A DNA stretch of 64,000 nt. Source: Streptomyces venezuelae (GTDB lineage Bacteria; Actinomycetota; Actinomycetes; Streptomycetales; Streptomycetaceae). The stretch covers positions 7,113,501 through 7,177,500 of the forward strand of contig NZ_CP029190.1 in the NCBI RefSeq assembly GCF_008642295.1, given 5' to 3'. The notes beneath the pieces are model-generated. The model saw only the letters and a program-made list of their open reading frames with translations, did not search any database and was not told where the DNA came from. The position numbers and the translations under genes are program-made. This document shows, in pieces, positions 25,301-34,500 of the stretch (the first letter of the stretch is position 1; each line of letters starts with the position of its first letter).

Positions 25301-27076
25301 GATCCCGTCTGCCGTCTCGACAAGATCTCCGACACCGGCGAGAAGTTCCCCATGGCCCAGTTCCAGGACATGGACGACGCCGTGAAACTCTCCCGGCCCG
25401 CGTACGAGGAACAGGACGCCGGACTCGAACTCGCCGCAGCCGAAGGCGTGCTGGCCGCGCCCCGGGTGGTCCGGCGCAGCGCCCGGTACGAACAGATCGT
25501 CGTCGACCGCAAGGCCCGCCAGGTCACCACCGGACCCCCGCCCGGCCCCGGTGCCGGCTCCGCCCACGCTTCCGGGACCGCCCCGGCCGCAGCCGCAGCC
25601 GCCGACCCCGCGCCGCAGCCCGCCCGGAAGCTCGTCAGCCTCAGCCCCGCCGTGTTCGGCCGGCTGCTCGACGGCAGCAGCACCAGCCGCTCACCGCTCT
25701 CCCGCACCGAGGCGCAGCGCCGCCGGCCGCTGCCGCAGGAGCACACCGTACGGGCGGCCGGACCGCGGTACGTGGTGGCGTACCACCGCAACAACGCCCA
25801 GGCCTTCCCGCCCCAGGTCCCCGGCATCCCGCTGCCGACCGCCGCCGACTTCCGCAGCCCCGCCGCGGCGGCCGACGCACTCGCCCGGTGGACCGACTCC
25901 GATCCCCGCCTCTCCGGGCGGCTGCATGTCATCCCCGTCTCCGACGCCCGTGTCCGGCCCCAGACATCGGGCACCTGGACCGCAGCCGCCACCCCTGCAC
26001 CCGCCGCGGTCCGGGGAGCGGAGCCGGTGCTGCTGGCCGGCGGCGCGGTGCTGCTCGCCGGCGGCGCCGACGGCGCCGGAGCCCCGGTGGCCACGGCCGG
26101 CCTGTTCGATCCGGTGACCACCGCCTGGACCGTGGCCCGCCCGCTGACCACCGCCCGCCGCGGCCACTCGGCCACCCGGCTCGCCGACGGCCGGGTGCTG
26201 GTGGTGGGCGGCACCGGCGCCACCGGTGCCGCACTGGCCTCCGCCGAGCTCTACGACCCGGTGGCCGGCACCTGGCGGGCCACCGACGGGGCCCCGCTCG
26301 CGGGCCGCTCGGAGCATGCGGCACACCTCCTGCGCCGGGGCACCGGGTTCGTCGTACTGGTCACCGGAGGCACCCGCGACGGCCGCTCGCTGGCCTCGGC
26401 CGAGGTGTACGAGCCGGCCACCGACCGGTGGCAGCCGGTGGCGCCGATGACCGGGGCCCGGTCCGGCCACCGGATCGTCCCGCTGCCCCGGGGCGGGCTG
26501 CTGGTCGTCGGCGGCGCCCTGGCCACCGGGGACGGCAGCGTCCCCCTGGCCTACTGCGAGCGCTACGACCCGGACACCGGCACCTGGACCCCGGCCGCCA
26601 GCCTGCACACCCCCCGCACCGGACACCAGGCCACCGTCCTGGCCGACGGCCGGATCCTGGTCACCGGCGGCGGCCCCACCCGGCTCCCCGGCCACGACGG
26701 CCGGATCGGCGGACGCAGCCCGGCCTCCGCCGAGGTCTACGACCCGGCCGACGATGCCTGGACCCCGGTCGCCGACATGCCGGCCGGCCGGGGCGGGCAC
26801 CGGGCCGTGCTGCTGCCCACCGGCGAGGTCCTGGTCTTCGGCGGTACCAGCGGCCCCTCCGCCACCGCCGGTCACCGCGGCGCGCTCCGCTACCACCCGG
26901 CCACCGGCCGGTGGACCGCCACCGGAGCCCTCGCCGAGGGCCGTACGGAATGCGCCGCCCTCGCCCTGGCCGACGGCCGGGTGCTGGCGGCCGGCGGGCT
27001 GGTCGCGGCCGGCCCGGCGGCCCCCGGACCCGAGGCTGCGGTGGCCACCGCCGGCACCGAACTCTTCGTCCCGTGA
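22346..27076 (+). CDS. DUF6603 protein with C-terminal kelch/beta-propeller repeats
   Basis: 1,576 residues. Residues about 400-930 match DUF6603 by characteristic segments: GGGYLSFDPDRGEYAGAL, VKAIGLISTRMPDG, GFGFSLLAVGGLIGLNR, MFPKDIVANAPRIL and VGPMAKIGWGTPALL. The N-terminus is helical. After a Pro/Ala linker the last 370 residues hold about six kelch-type blades of the form GRVLVVGGTG...SAELYDP...TGTWRA, predicting a galactose-oxidase-like propeller. DUF6603 is of unknown function. There is no signal peptide. The start ATG overlaps the peptidase stop (ATGA). It probably acts as a large scaffold or binding protein within the same assembly. Confidence 0.8.
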   Translation: MSRPGSFETLLAEIGLALVPLRSALTSPQSCAGLLRELGWHAPEIPQPLAALRPGVDTLAETLRGLTDGGFGADDVPRVLGALQALVGGIRAITGAPDEAVPEHLRADGFREHFPKQLLDHLVIGHLQRHRPSLGFALRALGVVRTRYVPPAGNRPGHHHHSLDLADLPRALTDPAAVLRDAHGWGGPGFAYDEFADQLDSLLLSLGASTTRGPADEWTAQSVHGTQRQPADPPVPVLRAVLLEHPDGEAGEAGEAETAAVVRMLELPPEGDRPGGLALLPSYAGQLGVRIELGPELTLTVRSELDLQGGVALRIRPGEPIETLAGFEAGDGTPARLDGAVEAVVERTRTEGDPVLLVGSADGTRLQFRGLAGGGGVRLDSGGTDVYAELRLHGLEFVLSPQDADGFIASVLPRDGFTLGADLTVAVSHRDGFSFRGNAALEVRIPTRLELGPVRIQALGISATPSPDALPIALGATFRAALGPVQAVVEEIGLTALLAFRPDHDGNLGPVDLDLGFKPPKGAGLSVDAGIVKGGGYLSFDPDRGEYAGALELDFAGIVAVKAIGLISTRMPDGSSGFSLLVIIAAEFGGGGIQLGFGFSLLAVGGLIGLNRGMDLEALGNGVRSGAIESVMFPKDIVANAPRILSDLRAFFPPEDGTFLVGPMAKIGWGTPALLRISLGIVIEIPPGNIAVLGVLSCVLPTEQLPLVVIQVQFVGALEVDKSRLWFFARLFDSRILSLTVNGGMGLLFSWGDNPELVLSVGGFHPSFRPPALPFPVPERISVDILNQPGQLLRVSAYLALTSNTVQFGARAELRLGFDDFGIEGGLSFDALFRFSPFAFVIQVSAHVSLKAFGVGLFGISLDFTLEGTCPWRAHGRGSISLLFFEISADFDIEWGESHHTTLPPVEVLALLENEVRRPEGWSTRPPDGSTRTLVTLRDLTAADGLVLHPRGTLFLAQRVVPLDVRVDKIGAQRASDGQRFLIEPDPVCRLDKISDTGEKFPMAQFQDMDDAVKLSRPAYEEQDAGLELAAAEGVLAAPRVVRRSARYEQIVVDRKARQVTTGPPPGPGAGSAHASGTAPAAAAAADPAPQPARKLVSLSPAVFGRLLDGSSTSRSPLSRTEAQRRRPLPQEHTVRAAGPRYVVAYHRNNAQAFPPQVPGIPLPTAADFRSPAAAADALARWTDSDPRLSGRLHVIPVSDARVRPQTSGTWTAAATPAPAAVRGAEPVLLAGGAVLLAGGADGAGAPVATAGLFDPVTTAWTVARPLTTARRGHSATRLADGRVLVVGGTGATGAALASAELYDPVAGTWRATDGAPLAGRSEHAAHLLRRGTGFVVLVTGGTRDGRSLASAEVYEPATDRWQPVAPMTGARSGHRIVPLPRGGLLVVGGALATGDGSVPLAYCERYDPDTGTWTPAASLHTPRTGHQATVLADGRILVTGGGPTRLPGHDGRIGGRSPASAEVYDPADDAWTPVADMPAGRGGHRAVLLPTGEVLVFGGTSGPSATAGHRGALRYHPATGRWTATGALAEGRTECAALALADGRVLAAGGLVAAGPAAPGPEAAVATAGTELFVP

Positions 27077-27107
27077 CGGCGACCCATTCCACGGAGGAAC
27101 CCACCTC

Positions 27108-28298
27108 ATGACCACCACCACCCCCCGGGCCGCCACCGAGCAGTGGACGGCCCAGGGCGACCTGCCCGAAGCGGCCTCCTGGTACGGGCAGTACGACACC
27201 GCCGTGCCGCTGGGCAACGAGAAGAAGCAGGTCCTCGTGGTGGCCGGGGCCGACGGCCGGTCCGCGGCCCTCGCCAAGGCCTGGCTCTTCACCCCCGGCG
27301 CCACCCCGGAGACCCCCGGGACGTGGAGCGCCGCCGGCCAGGTCCCGGGCGGCGCCCGCCGGCTGCACACCGCCACCCTCCTCGCGGACGGCGATGTGCT
27401 CGTCACCGGGGGCACCGCCGCGCCCGGACTGTCCCCGGCGCTGAAGTCCGCCGCCGTCTACCACCCCAAGACCAACACCTGGACCCCCGCCGACGACCTG
27501 CACGAGGCCCGCTGGGGGCATGCCGCGGTCCGCACCGCCGACAACAAGGTGCTGGTCTGCGGCGGTTACACGGTCCGGTCCCAGGACTCCGCCCGGGCCC
27601 TGGCCTCGGCCGAGCTCTACCACCCGGGCGACCGCAGCTGGACCCCGCTGAAACCGATGAACGACGCCCGCGGCGGACACACCGCCCTGGCCTTCCCGGA
27701 CGGCCGGGTCCTGGTCTGCGGCGGCACCGCACCCATCGCCCCCGGCCGGGAGGCCGCCCTCGCCTTCTGCGAGCTGTACACCCCGGCCATCCCGGCATGG
27801 ACCCCGACCGGCAACCTCACCCGGCCGCGCAGCCGGCACCAGGCGCTGCACCTGTCCGCCACCACGGCCCTGGTGATCGGCGGCAGCACCCCCGGCGTCC
27901 CCGGCGACGGCACCTACGACCCGTACGCCCTGATCGACGCCGAGCTCTACGACCTGGCCACCCAGAAGTGGACGCCCCGCACGGCGGTGCGCGGCGGGCG
28001 CGGCCACCACCGCGCGGTGCCCCTCGGGACCGGCCGGGTCCTGGTGATCGGCGGCACCGGCGACACCGAGGACGCCGCCGGCTACCAGAGCGTGCTCGTC
28101 TACGACACCGCCCGGGACGCCTGGGCCCCCGCCGCCGGACTGGCCACCGGCCGCTGGGCCTTCGCCGCCGCCGCGCTGTCCGGCACCGAGGTCCTGGTCA
28201 CCGGCGGAACCGTACGGTCCGGCCTGGCCGCCGCCGGCCCGCAGGCCGACGACCTCACCCGTACCACCGAGATCTTCCGCACCGGAGACGGCTCGTGA
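27108..28298 (+). CDS. Kelch-repeat beta-propeller protein
   Basis: 396 residues composed almost wholly of kelch-type blades: GDVLVTGGTAAPG...SAAVYHPKTNTWTPADDL, NKVLVCGGYT, GRVLVCGGTAP, ALVIGGSTPG, GRVLVIGGTGD and EVLVTGGTVRSG mark six blades, matching the propeller at the end of the preceding protein. It is probably a paralogue of that domain released as a separate chain. Propellers of this kind mediate protein or carbohydrate binding. ATG 27108 has GGAGG eleven bases upstream. The gap from the previous gene is 31 bases and the next start overlaps its stop. Confidence 0.82.
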   Translation: MTTTTPRAATEQWTAQGDLPEAASWYGQYDTAVPLGNEKKQVLVVAGADGRSAALAKAWLFTPGATPETPGTWSAAGQVPGGARRLHTATLLADGDVLVTGGTAAPGLSPALKSAAVYHPKTNTWTPADDLHEARWGHAAVRTADNKVLVCGGYTVRSQDSARALASAELYHPGDRSWTPLKPMNDARGGHTALAFPDGRVLVCGGTAPIAPGREAALAFCELYTPAIPAWTPTGNLTRPRSRHQALHLSATTALVIGGSTPGVPGDGTYDPYALIDAELYDLATQKWTPRTAVRGGRGHHRAVPLGTGRVLVIGGTGDTEDAAGYQSVLVYDTARDAWAPAAGLATGRWAFAAAALSGTEVLVTGGTVRSGLAAAGPQADDLTRTTEIFRTGDGS

Positions 28299-31200
28299 CC
28301 TCCAACGCGTACTCCTTCCTGCCCTGGCTGCGCACCGGCCTGACCACCCGGATCACGGCGGAGCAGACCGCCGCCGACACCGGGCCCCGCCCGCGGATCC
28401 CGGTCACCCTGCGGCTGACCGGGGAGGTCCCCGGGCAGCCGGTACGGGAGCGCCCGGTGACCCAGCCGGTGCAGCTCTACGGCCCGGGGGACGTGGTGGG
28501 CGTGGACCCGCGCGCGATCTCCCGCACCGAACCGCAGCCCTCCGTCACCAATGCGGAGCCCAACTTCCTCGCCCATATCGAGTTCTACGAGGAGGACTTC
28601 CCCTGGCAGTACAGCCCGGCCGTGCCCGACGAGGCCAACCGGCTCTGCCCCTGGCTCGCGCTGATCGTGCTGGCCGCTGCCGCAGACCCGCAGGACTCGG
28701 CCGGGGGCGAGTTCCGCGAGGGCGGGCCCGCGGAGGGGCCGCTGCCGTACATCACCGTGACGGACGTCCGGACGCTGCCGCCGGTCGCACAGCTCGGCGC
28801 CTGGGCGCACGTCCACGTCAACGGCGACCTCGCGGGCACCGGCGGCGTACGCACCGAGGCCATGGACGGCCCCCTGGACACCCTCGGCCGGCTGCTGCGC
28901 ACCAGCCCCGACGACGCCTGTTCGCGGCTGATCTGCCCGCGCCGGCTGAAGCCGCTGACCACCTACCACGCCTTCCTGGTACCGGCCTTCGAATCCGGGC
29001 GGCGGGCCGGGCTCGGGATCGCCCAGGACGGGGTGGGGGCCACCGACCCGGGCTGGGAGCCGGGCCGGGCGGACACCCGGCTGCCCTACTACCACCGCTG
29101 GTCCTTCCACACCGGCACGGCCGGCGACTTCGAGTACCTGGTCCGGCTCCTCGACCCGGCCGAGGCCGACCCCGGCGTCGGCCGCCGCGACATCGACGTC
29201 CACGAAGAGGCCGGTCCGGGCCTGCCGCCCATCGACACGCCTCCGTCCATCGGCGGCGTGCTCAAGCTCGGCGGAGCGCTGAAGGCCGTACGCCCGCACG
29301 ACGACTGGGACAACTGGGACAGCCGGTTCACCCCGGCGGAGGGACACCGCCCGCCCACGGGCCGGTACCCGCACCCGTTCCAGGAGGCCATGGCTGCCCT
29401 GGTCAACCTCGCCGACGACTACCCGCACCGGCCGCCCGCCGAGGCGCACGCTGCGCTGGCCGCCGCCCTCGGCCCGGCCGCCGCTGCCGCCGCCGACCCG
29501 GCCGAGGAAGTGGACCCGGTGATCACCCCGCCGCTGTACGGGCGGTGGCCCGCCCGCACCTCCCGGCTGCTGCGGGCTGCGGACGGCAGCCGGCTGCCAC
29601 ACGACCGGAACTGGGTGCACCGGCTCAACCTCGACCCGCGGTTCCGGGTGGCCGCGAACTTCGGCACCCAGGTCGTACAGGCCCGGCAGGAGGAGTTCAT
29701 GGCCGCCGCCTGGGCGCAGGTCGGCGACCTCGTGGACGTCAACCACCGGATCCGGGCCGCCCAGCTGGCCTGCGAGGTGGGGCTCCGGATCCAGGACCGG
29801 CACCTCGGGCCGCCGCCCCCGCCACCCGGTGGCGGGCCCGGCCTCCGCGCGGTACGGGCGACGGTCCGCCCGGCGGGCCGGGCGCTGGCGCTCACCGCAC
29901 CGGCGCACCCCCGGGTCACCGTCCCGCTGACCCGCCCGGCGCCCGGTACCGGTCTCGCCGTCGCCGCCGCGGAGGACCTGACCGAGCAGGTCACCGCAGG
30001 TTTCAAGGTGGCCGTCAGCCGGATCGCCGCGGCCCCGGTCTCGGCGGCCATGCGCCGGATCACCCGGCCCGGATCCCGGCTGATGCGCACCCTGGACTTC
30101 CCCGAGCAGCACCCGCCCGAGGCGCTGCTGCCGCGGATGGACACCGAGCCGGACCTGGTCACCGCGGCACCCGGGAAGACCGTTCCGGCCGCCGTGGTGA
30201 CCCCGGTGCAGGTGGACCGGATCATCCGGCCGCAGCCGCTGCCCGACCCGGTGAAATCCCTTCCGGTCAGCCCCGGTTTCGTCCTGCGCCGCCCGGACGG
30301 CACCGCACCCGTACCCCCCACGCCGGCCGCCGACGGTGCCCCCGTTGACCCGGCCACCCCCGTCGAACCCGGTGACAGCCCACAGGCCCGCCGCTTCAAG
30401 CAGGGCCTGACCGACCTGTACGAGGGCTGGGGCACCGCCGCCGCCTCCGCCCGCACCCCGGTGCCCGGCCCGCTCGACGTCCAGGGAACCGCCGGGCGGG
30501 TGCTCGGCGGACTCGACGCCGCCACCACCGTGCCGCACGCCCTGCTGAGCACGGTCCGTCTGGAGGCCCCGGCACTGGCTCCGTTCGCGGAGCGGTTCCT
30601 GGAGGTCATGGCCTATCCGGTGATCGACCTGCCGATGTACGAGGCGCTGCTGGGCCTCTCGGTCGAGTCCTTCGTGCCCCACCTCGACCGGATCCCGGTC
30701 AACACGGTCACCCTCCTGGACACGGACCAGGAGTTCATCGAGGCGTTCATGGTGGGCCTCAACCACGAGCTGGCCCGCGAGCTGCTGTGGCGGGAGTACC
30801 CGACCGATCAGCGCTGCACCCCCTTCCGGCAGTTCTGGGACCCGCGCGCCGCCGCCTCCGTGCCGGACGAGCCCACGGCCGCCCGCCGCGAACGGCTGTA
30901 CGACATCCCGCCGGTCCACCGCTGGACGCCGGACAGCGAACTCGGCGCCCACGACCACCGGCAGCCGGACCCGGCGCGGAAGCGGGACGAGCTCGTCCTC
31001 GTCATCCGCGGCGATCTGCTCAAGAAGTACCCGAACACCGCGGTCTACGCGCACCGGGCCCGCTGGAACCCCAGCAACGAGAACCCCGACCCGAGGCGGG
31101 AGCGGAGCCCCGTGACCCCGCGCGACCCGAACCGGCCGACTGCCCAGGAGATCCGGCTGCCGATCTACGAGGCCCGGGTCGAACCGGACATCACCCTGCT

Positions 31201-31588
31201 CGGCTTCGACCTCACCGAAGCCGAGGCCAAGGGGAACGCCACGGACCCCGGCTGGTTCTTCGTACTCCAGGAACGCCCGGGAGAGCCGCGGTTCGGCGCC
31301 GACGACGGACCCCCCGTCCGGGTGGAGGTGTGGAACGACCTGACCTGGGAGGACCTGGACCCCGGCGGCCGGCGCGGATTCATCGCCCTGGACGCCACCA
31401 CCCCCGTCGTCCTGCTGCAGGACCTCGACGACCCGGCGGAGGACGAGGAGAAGACCGGCCAGCACGGCGAGGACACCGAGCTGAGCTCCTGGCACGCCGG
31501 ACTCGACTCCGCCGATGTCGCCTACATGCTGTTCCAGGCCCCGGTCCTGATGGCCGTGCACGCACAGGAGATGCTGCCCCGTGGCTGA
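28295..31588 (+). CDS. Large uncharacterised protein (1,097 aa), conserved partner type of DUF6603 clusters
   Basis: Starts at GTG 28295 (GGAGACGG upstream; GTGA overlap with the kelch stop) and begins NAYSFLPWLRTGLTTRI. Early segments (VQLYGPGDVVGVDPRAI, NFLAHIEFYEEDFPWQYSPA, NRLCPWLALIVLA) recall from memory a class of giant proteins that travel with DUF6603-type genes, but no named domain was assigned. There is no signal peptide, membrane segment or catalytic motif. Pro/Ala-rich spacers near residues 510-560 and 670-710 suggest several modules. Function unknown; a structural role in a multi-protein assembly is inferred from the operon. Confidence 0.7.
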   Translation: MTSNAYSFLPWLRTGLTTRITAEQTAADTGPRPRIPVTLRLTGEVPGQPVRERPVTQPVQLYGPGDVVGVDPRAISRTEPQPSVTNAEPNFLAHIEFYEEDFPWQYSPAVPDEANRLCPWLALIVLAAAADPQDSAGGEFREGGPAEGPLPYITVTDVRTLPPVAQLGAWAHVHVNGDLAGTGGVRTEAMDGPLDTLGRLLRTSPDDACSRLICPRRLKPLTTYHAFLVPAFESGRRAGLGIAQDGVGATDPGWEPGRADTRLPYYHRWSFHTGTAGDFEYLVRLLDPAEADPGVGRRDIDVHEEAGPGLPPIDTPPSIGGVLKLGGALKAVRPHDDWDNWDSRFTPAEGHRPPTGRYPHPFQEAMAALVNLADDYPHRPPAEAHAALAAALGPAAAAAADPAEEVDPVITPPLYGRWPARTSRLLRAADGSRLPHDRNWVHRLNLDPRFRVAANFGTQVVQARQEEFMAAAWAQVGDLVDVNHRIRAAQLACEVGLRIQDRHLGPPPPPPGGGPGLRAVRATVRPAGRALALTAPAHPRVTVPLTRPAPGTGLAVAAAEDLTEQVTAGFKVAVSRIAAAPVSAAMRRITRPGSRLMRTLDFPEQHPPEALLPRMDTEPDLVTAAPGKTVPAAVVTPVQVDRIIRPQPLPDPVKSLPVSPGFVLRRPDGTAPVPPTPAADGAPVDPATPVEPGDSPQARRFKQGLTDLYEGWGTAAASARTPVPGPLDVQGTAGRVLGGLDAATTVPHALLSTVRLEAPALAPFAERFLEVMAYPVIDLPMYEALLGLSVESFVPHLDRIPVNTVTLLDTDQEFIEAFMVGLNHELARELLWREYPTDQRCTPFRQFWDPRAAASVPDEPTAARRERLYDIPPVHRWTPDSELGAHDHRQPDPARKRDELVLVIRGDLLKKYPNTAVYAHRARWNPSNENPDPRRERSPVTPRDPNRPTAQEIRLPIYEARVEPDITLLGFDLTEAEAKGNATDPGWFFVLQERPGEPRFGADDGPPVRVEVWNDLTWEDLDPGGRRGFIALDATTPVVLLQDLDDPAEDEEKTGQHGEDTELSSWHAGLDSADVAYMLFQAPVLMAVHAQEMLPRG

Positions 31589-34500
31589 GCTCACCCGCAC
31601 CCACCCGGTCCTGCTGGGCCCCGTACGGCTGGAGACCCGGTTCACGGCGACCGAGCTGCTGGTGCGGATCTTCCCGGACGAGTGGTCCGTGGACAGCCTC
31701 CAGCCCCTGCCGACCCGGGCCGAGCTCGGCGCCGTCACCGCCTACTGGACCGCCCTCTGGCGGGCGGCCGGCGACCCCGGGGCCGAGCGGGCCGCGTGGC
31801 AGGAGCTGACCCGGCGGGTGGCACAGGGCCGGGCCGCGCACCTGCTGCGCACCCATGTGCCCGCGAACCCCTCCGACCGGCCCTCCGGGCTCCAGGAGGG
31901 CACCACCGTGCTGGTGATCACAAGTGCGGGTGCTCTGCCCGCCGAGGACCGGCCGCCCACCGTGGCCTACTGGACCGCCGTCTGGCAGGCGCACGGCGAC
32001 CGGGTCCGGGTCCGGGCCGCCGACGCGGCCCTGCTCGCCGCCGTCGGGCCCGGCCGCGCAGCCGCCGTCCGGGCCCGCCCGCCGGCCGGCCTGGAGGCCG
32101 CCCCCCTGACCGCCGCCGACAGGGTCGCCGTGGCCTTCCTGGTCCTGGCGCCGCCACCCGACGCCGAGGTGGCCCCGCAGTCCTGGACCAGGGCGGCCGA
32201 AGCCGTCCTGCTGCCCGACCGGTTCGAGGTGTTCGGCTACCGCGAGGGCCGGCTGGTCTGCCGGGCCACCGGTGCCCCGGTCAGCGGCCCCCTCGCGGTC
32301 GGCCCGGACCCGGCCACCGAGCGCGATGAACAACTGAAGGTGAACGAGGCGACCGGCGCCCTGCGGGTGCCGCCGGCCCTGGCCTGGCTCACCGACTTCG
32401 ACGCGGCGGTGGCCGCCGGGATGGCCGTACGCATCCCACTGGACGACACCCTCCGCCAGGGCCTGCACCGGCTGGTGGTCCTGGGCCTGCGCACCGGGGC
32501 CACCGCCGAGGAATCCGCCGAACAGCTGGCCGAGCTGATCGGCCACCAGATCCGCAGCCCCGCCGGATTCGCCCTGCTCCCACAGGGCACCCCCACCAAC
32601 AACAGCGAACACGCGGCGGCCGGGCCGGACCCCCGCCGGGAGGCGGAGGCGGCCCGGCGGGCCGCCCACGGCACCGCCGCCGCGAGCCCCGACGCCGCCG
32701 CGGGCCCGGACGCCGCCGCGGGCCCCGACCCGGGCGGCCGGGCGGCGCGCACCGACGGCCGGTGGCTCGCCGAACTCCTCGGCATCGACCCCGCGACCCT
32801 GGCCGGAGCCCCGCACACCGACCACACCGACCTGGACGAGGCCCGCGCCGCCAACACCGCCCTGTGGCCCGCCACCTGGGGCAACCACCTGCGCACCACC
32901 CTCCACCCGCTGATCGCCGAGGAGACGATCGAGCAGACCCGCGCGTTCTTCCTCCGGAACGTCTCCGGCCGCGGCCCGCTCCCGGTGGTCCGCATCGGCC
33001 GGCAGCCCTACGGGATCCTGGTCACCACCGCCTTCGGCCAACTGACCTGGCCCGCCCCGGACACCCACCGGGCCGGCCTGCACCGGATGCTCACCACGGC
33101 CGCCGCGGACTGGATGCAGGCGACCGGCAAGGTGGCCCGGCTCGGCACCGCCGCCCACGACACCCACCGGCAGCTGCTGGACATCCTCGCCCTCCACCCG
33201 GCCTCGGCCGAGTTCCACCAGCGCTACGCCCAGTCCGTCGACGACCTGTTCAACCGGGAGAACCTGGGCGGCCAGGGCCACCTCGTCGTCTCCGCCCTGG
33301 AACGGCTGCAGATGGCCGAACCGGTCCGGGCCCTGCTCACCCGGCTCGGGGCCGGCGGCACCGGCCCGGCCCCCGACCCCGACCTGCTCGGCCGGCTCTT
33401 CGTGGACGGCCAGCACCCGCTGCTCGGCCCGCTGGTCGACGACCGGCCGCCGTCCGAGACCCGGCCGGTACGCCCGTACACCACCGCGCCCGCCCGGAAC
33501 TACCTGCACTGGCTCGCCGAGCACGCCGGCACCGACCTGGAGGCGGTCCGCCAGGAAACCGGCTTCGAGGGCGACGCCCGCCCGGCCGCCCTGCTCTACC
33601 TGCTGCTGCGGCACGCCGTCCTGCTGGCCTGGGTGGAGACCGGCCGGCGGCTCGCCCGGGCGCAGGGCCTGCCCGTCCCTTCGCCCGCCGACCCGCCGTT
33701 CGTCCACATCGCCGACGACCCCGCCCACCCCGAGGTACGGCTGCCCAGCGAGAGCCGGTACCGCCAGCTCTACGCCCCGGCACCGGACATCACCGGCAAC
33801 GGCGAGCCGCTGCACCGCCACATCCCCCGCGCACTGGCCGCCGGCCACCCCGCGACCGCCGAACTCGCCGACATCGTCGAGGCGTTGCAGCTGCTCGCCG
33901 GACTCCCCACCGCCCGGCTGGAGCGCCTCCTCACCGAGCACCTGGACTGCGCCACCTACCGGCTCGACGCCTGGCGGCTCGGCCTGGCCACCGAGAAGCT
34001 GATGGACCTCCGCTACGGAACGGACGGCACCGGCACCGGCACGAGCACCGGTACCGGCACGAGCACCGGCACCGGTACCGGCACGAGCACCGGCACCGGC
34101 ACGAGCACCGGCACCGGCACCGGCACGAGCACCGGCACCGGCACGAGCACCGGTACCGGCAGCCCGCGCCGCGGCCTCCACCTGGGGGCGTACGGCTGGC
34201 TGGAGGACGTCGTCCCGCGCACCGAGCCGCCGGCCGAGGTCCCGGTCCCGGAGGAACTCCGGCCGGTCTTCCAGGCCGACACCCTCCCGCACGACCCCCG
34301 CAACGGCGGCTGGATCCACGCCCCCTCCCCGGCCCAGGCGACGACCGCGGCCGTGCTGCGCGCCGGCTACCTCGCCAACGGCCACCGGGAGGGCACCGCC
34401 GCCTTCGCCGTCGACCTCGGCTCCCGGCGGGTACGGACGGCCCTCGCCCTCCTGGACGGGCTCCGGCAGGGCCAGTCGCCCGGCGCGATGCTCGGCCGCA

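Noticed and set aside
22328..26223. Two long minus-strand frames opposite the DUF6603 gene
   Set aside because: Shadow frames without motifs; the plus-strand gene shows clear DUF6603 and kelch segments.
28100..31738. A 1,212-residue minus-strand frame opposite the 1,097-aa gene
   Set aside because: Same reason: composition of reversed GC-rich codons and no ribosome site.
34025..34160. Regular repeats considered as a CRISPR array
   Set aside because: No spacers between unequal repeats, the period is six bases, and the repeat is in frame within a gene.
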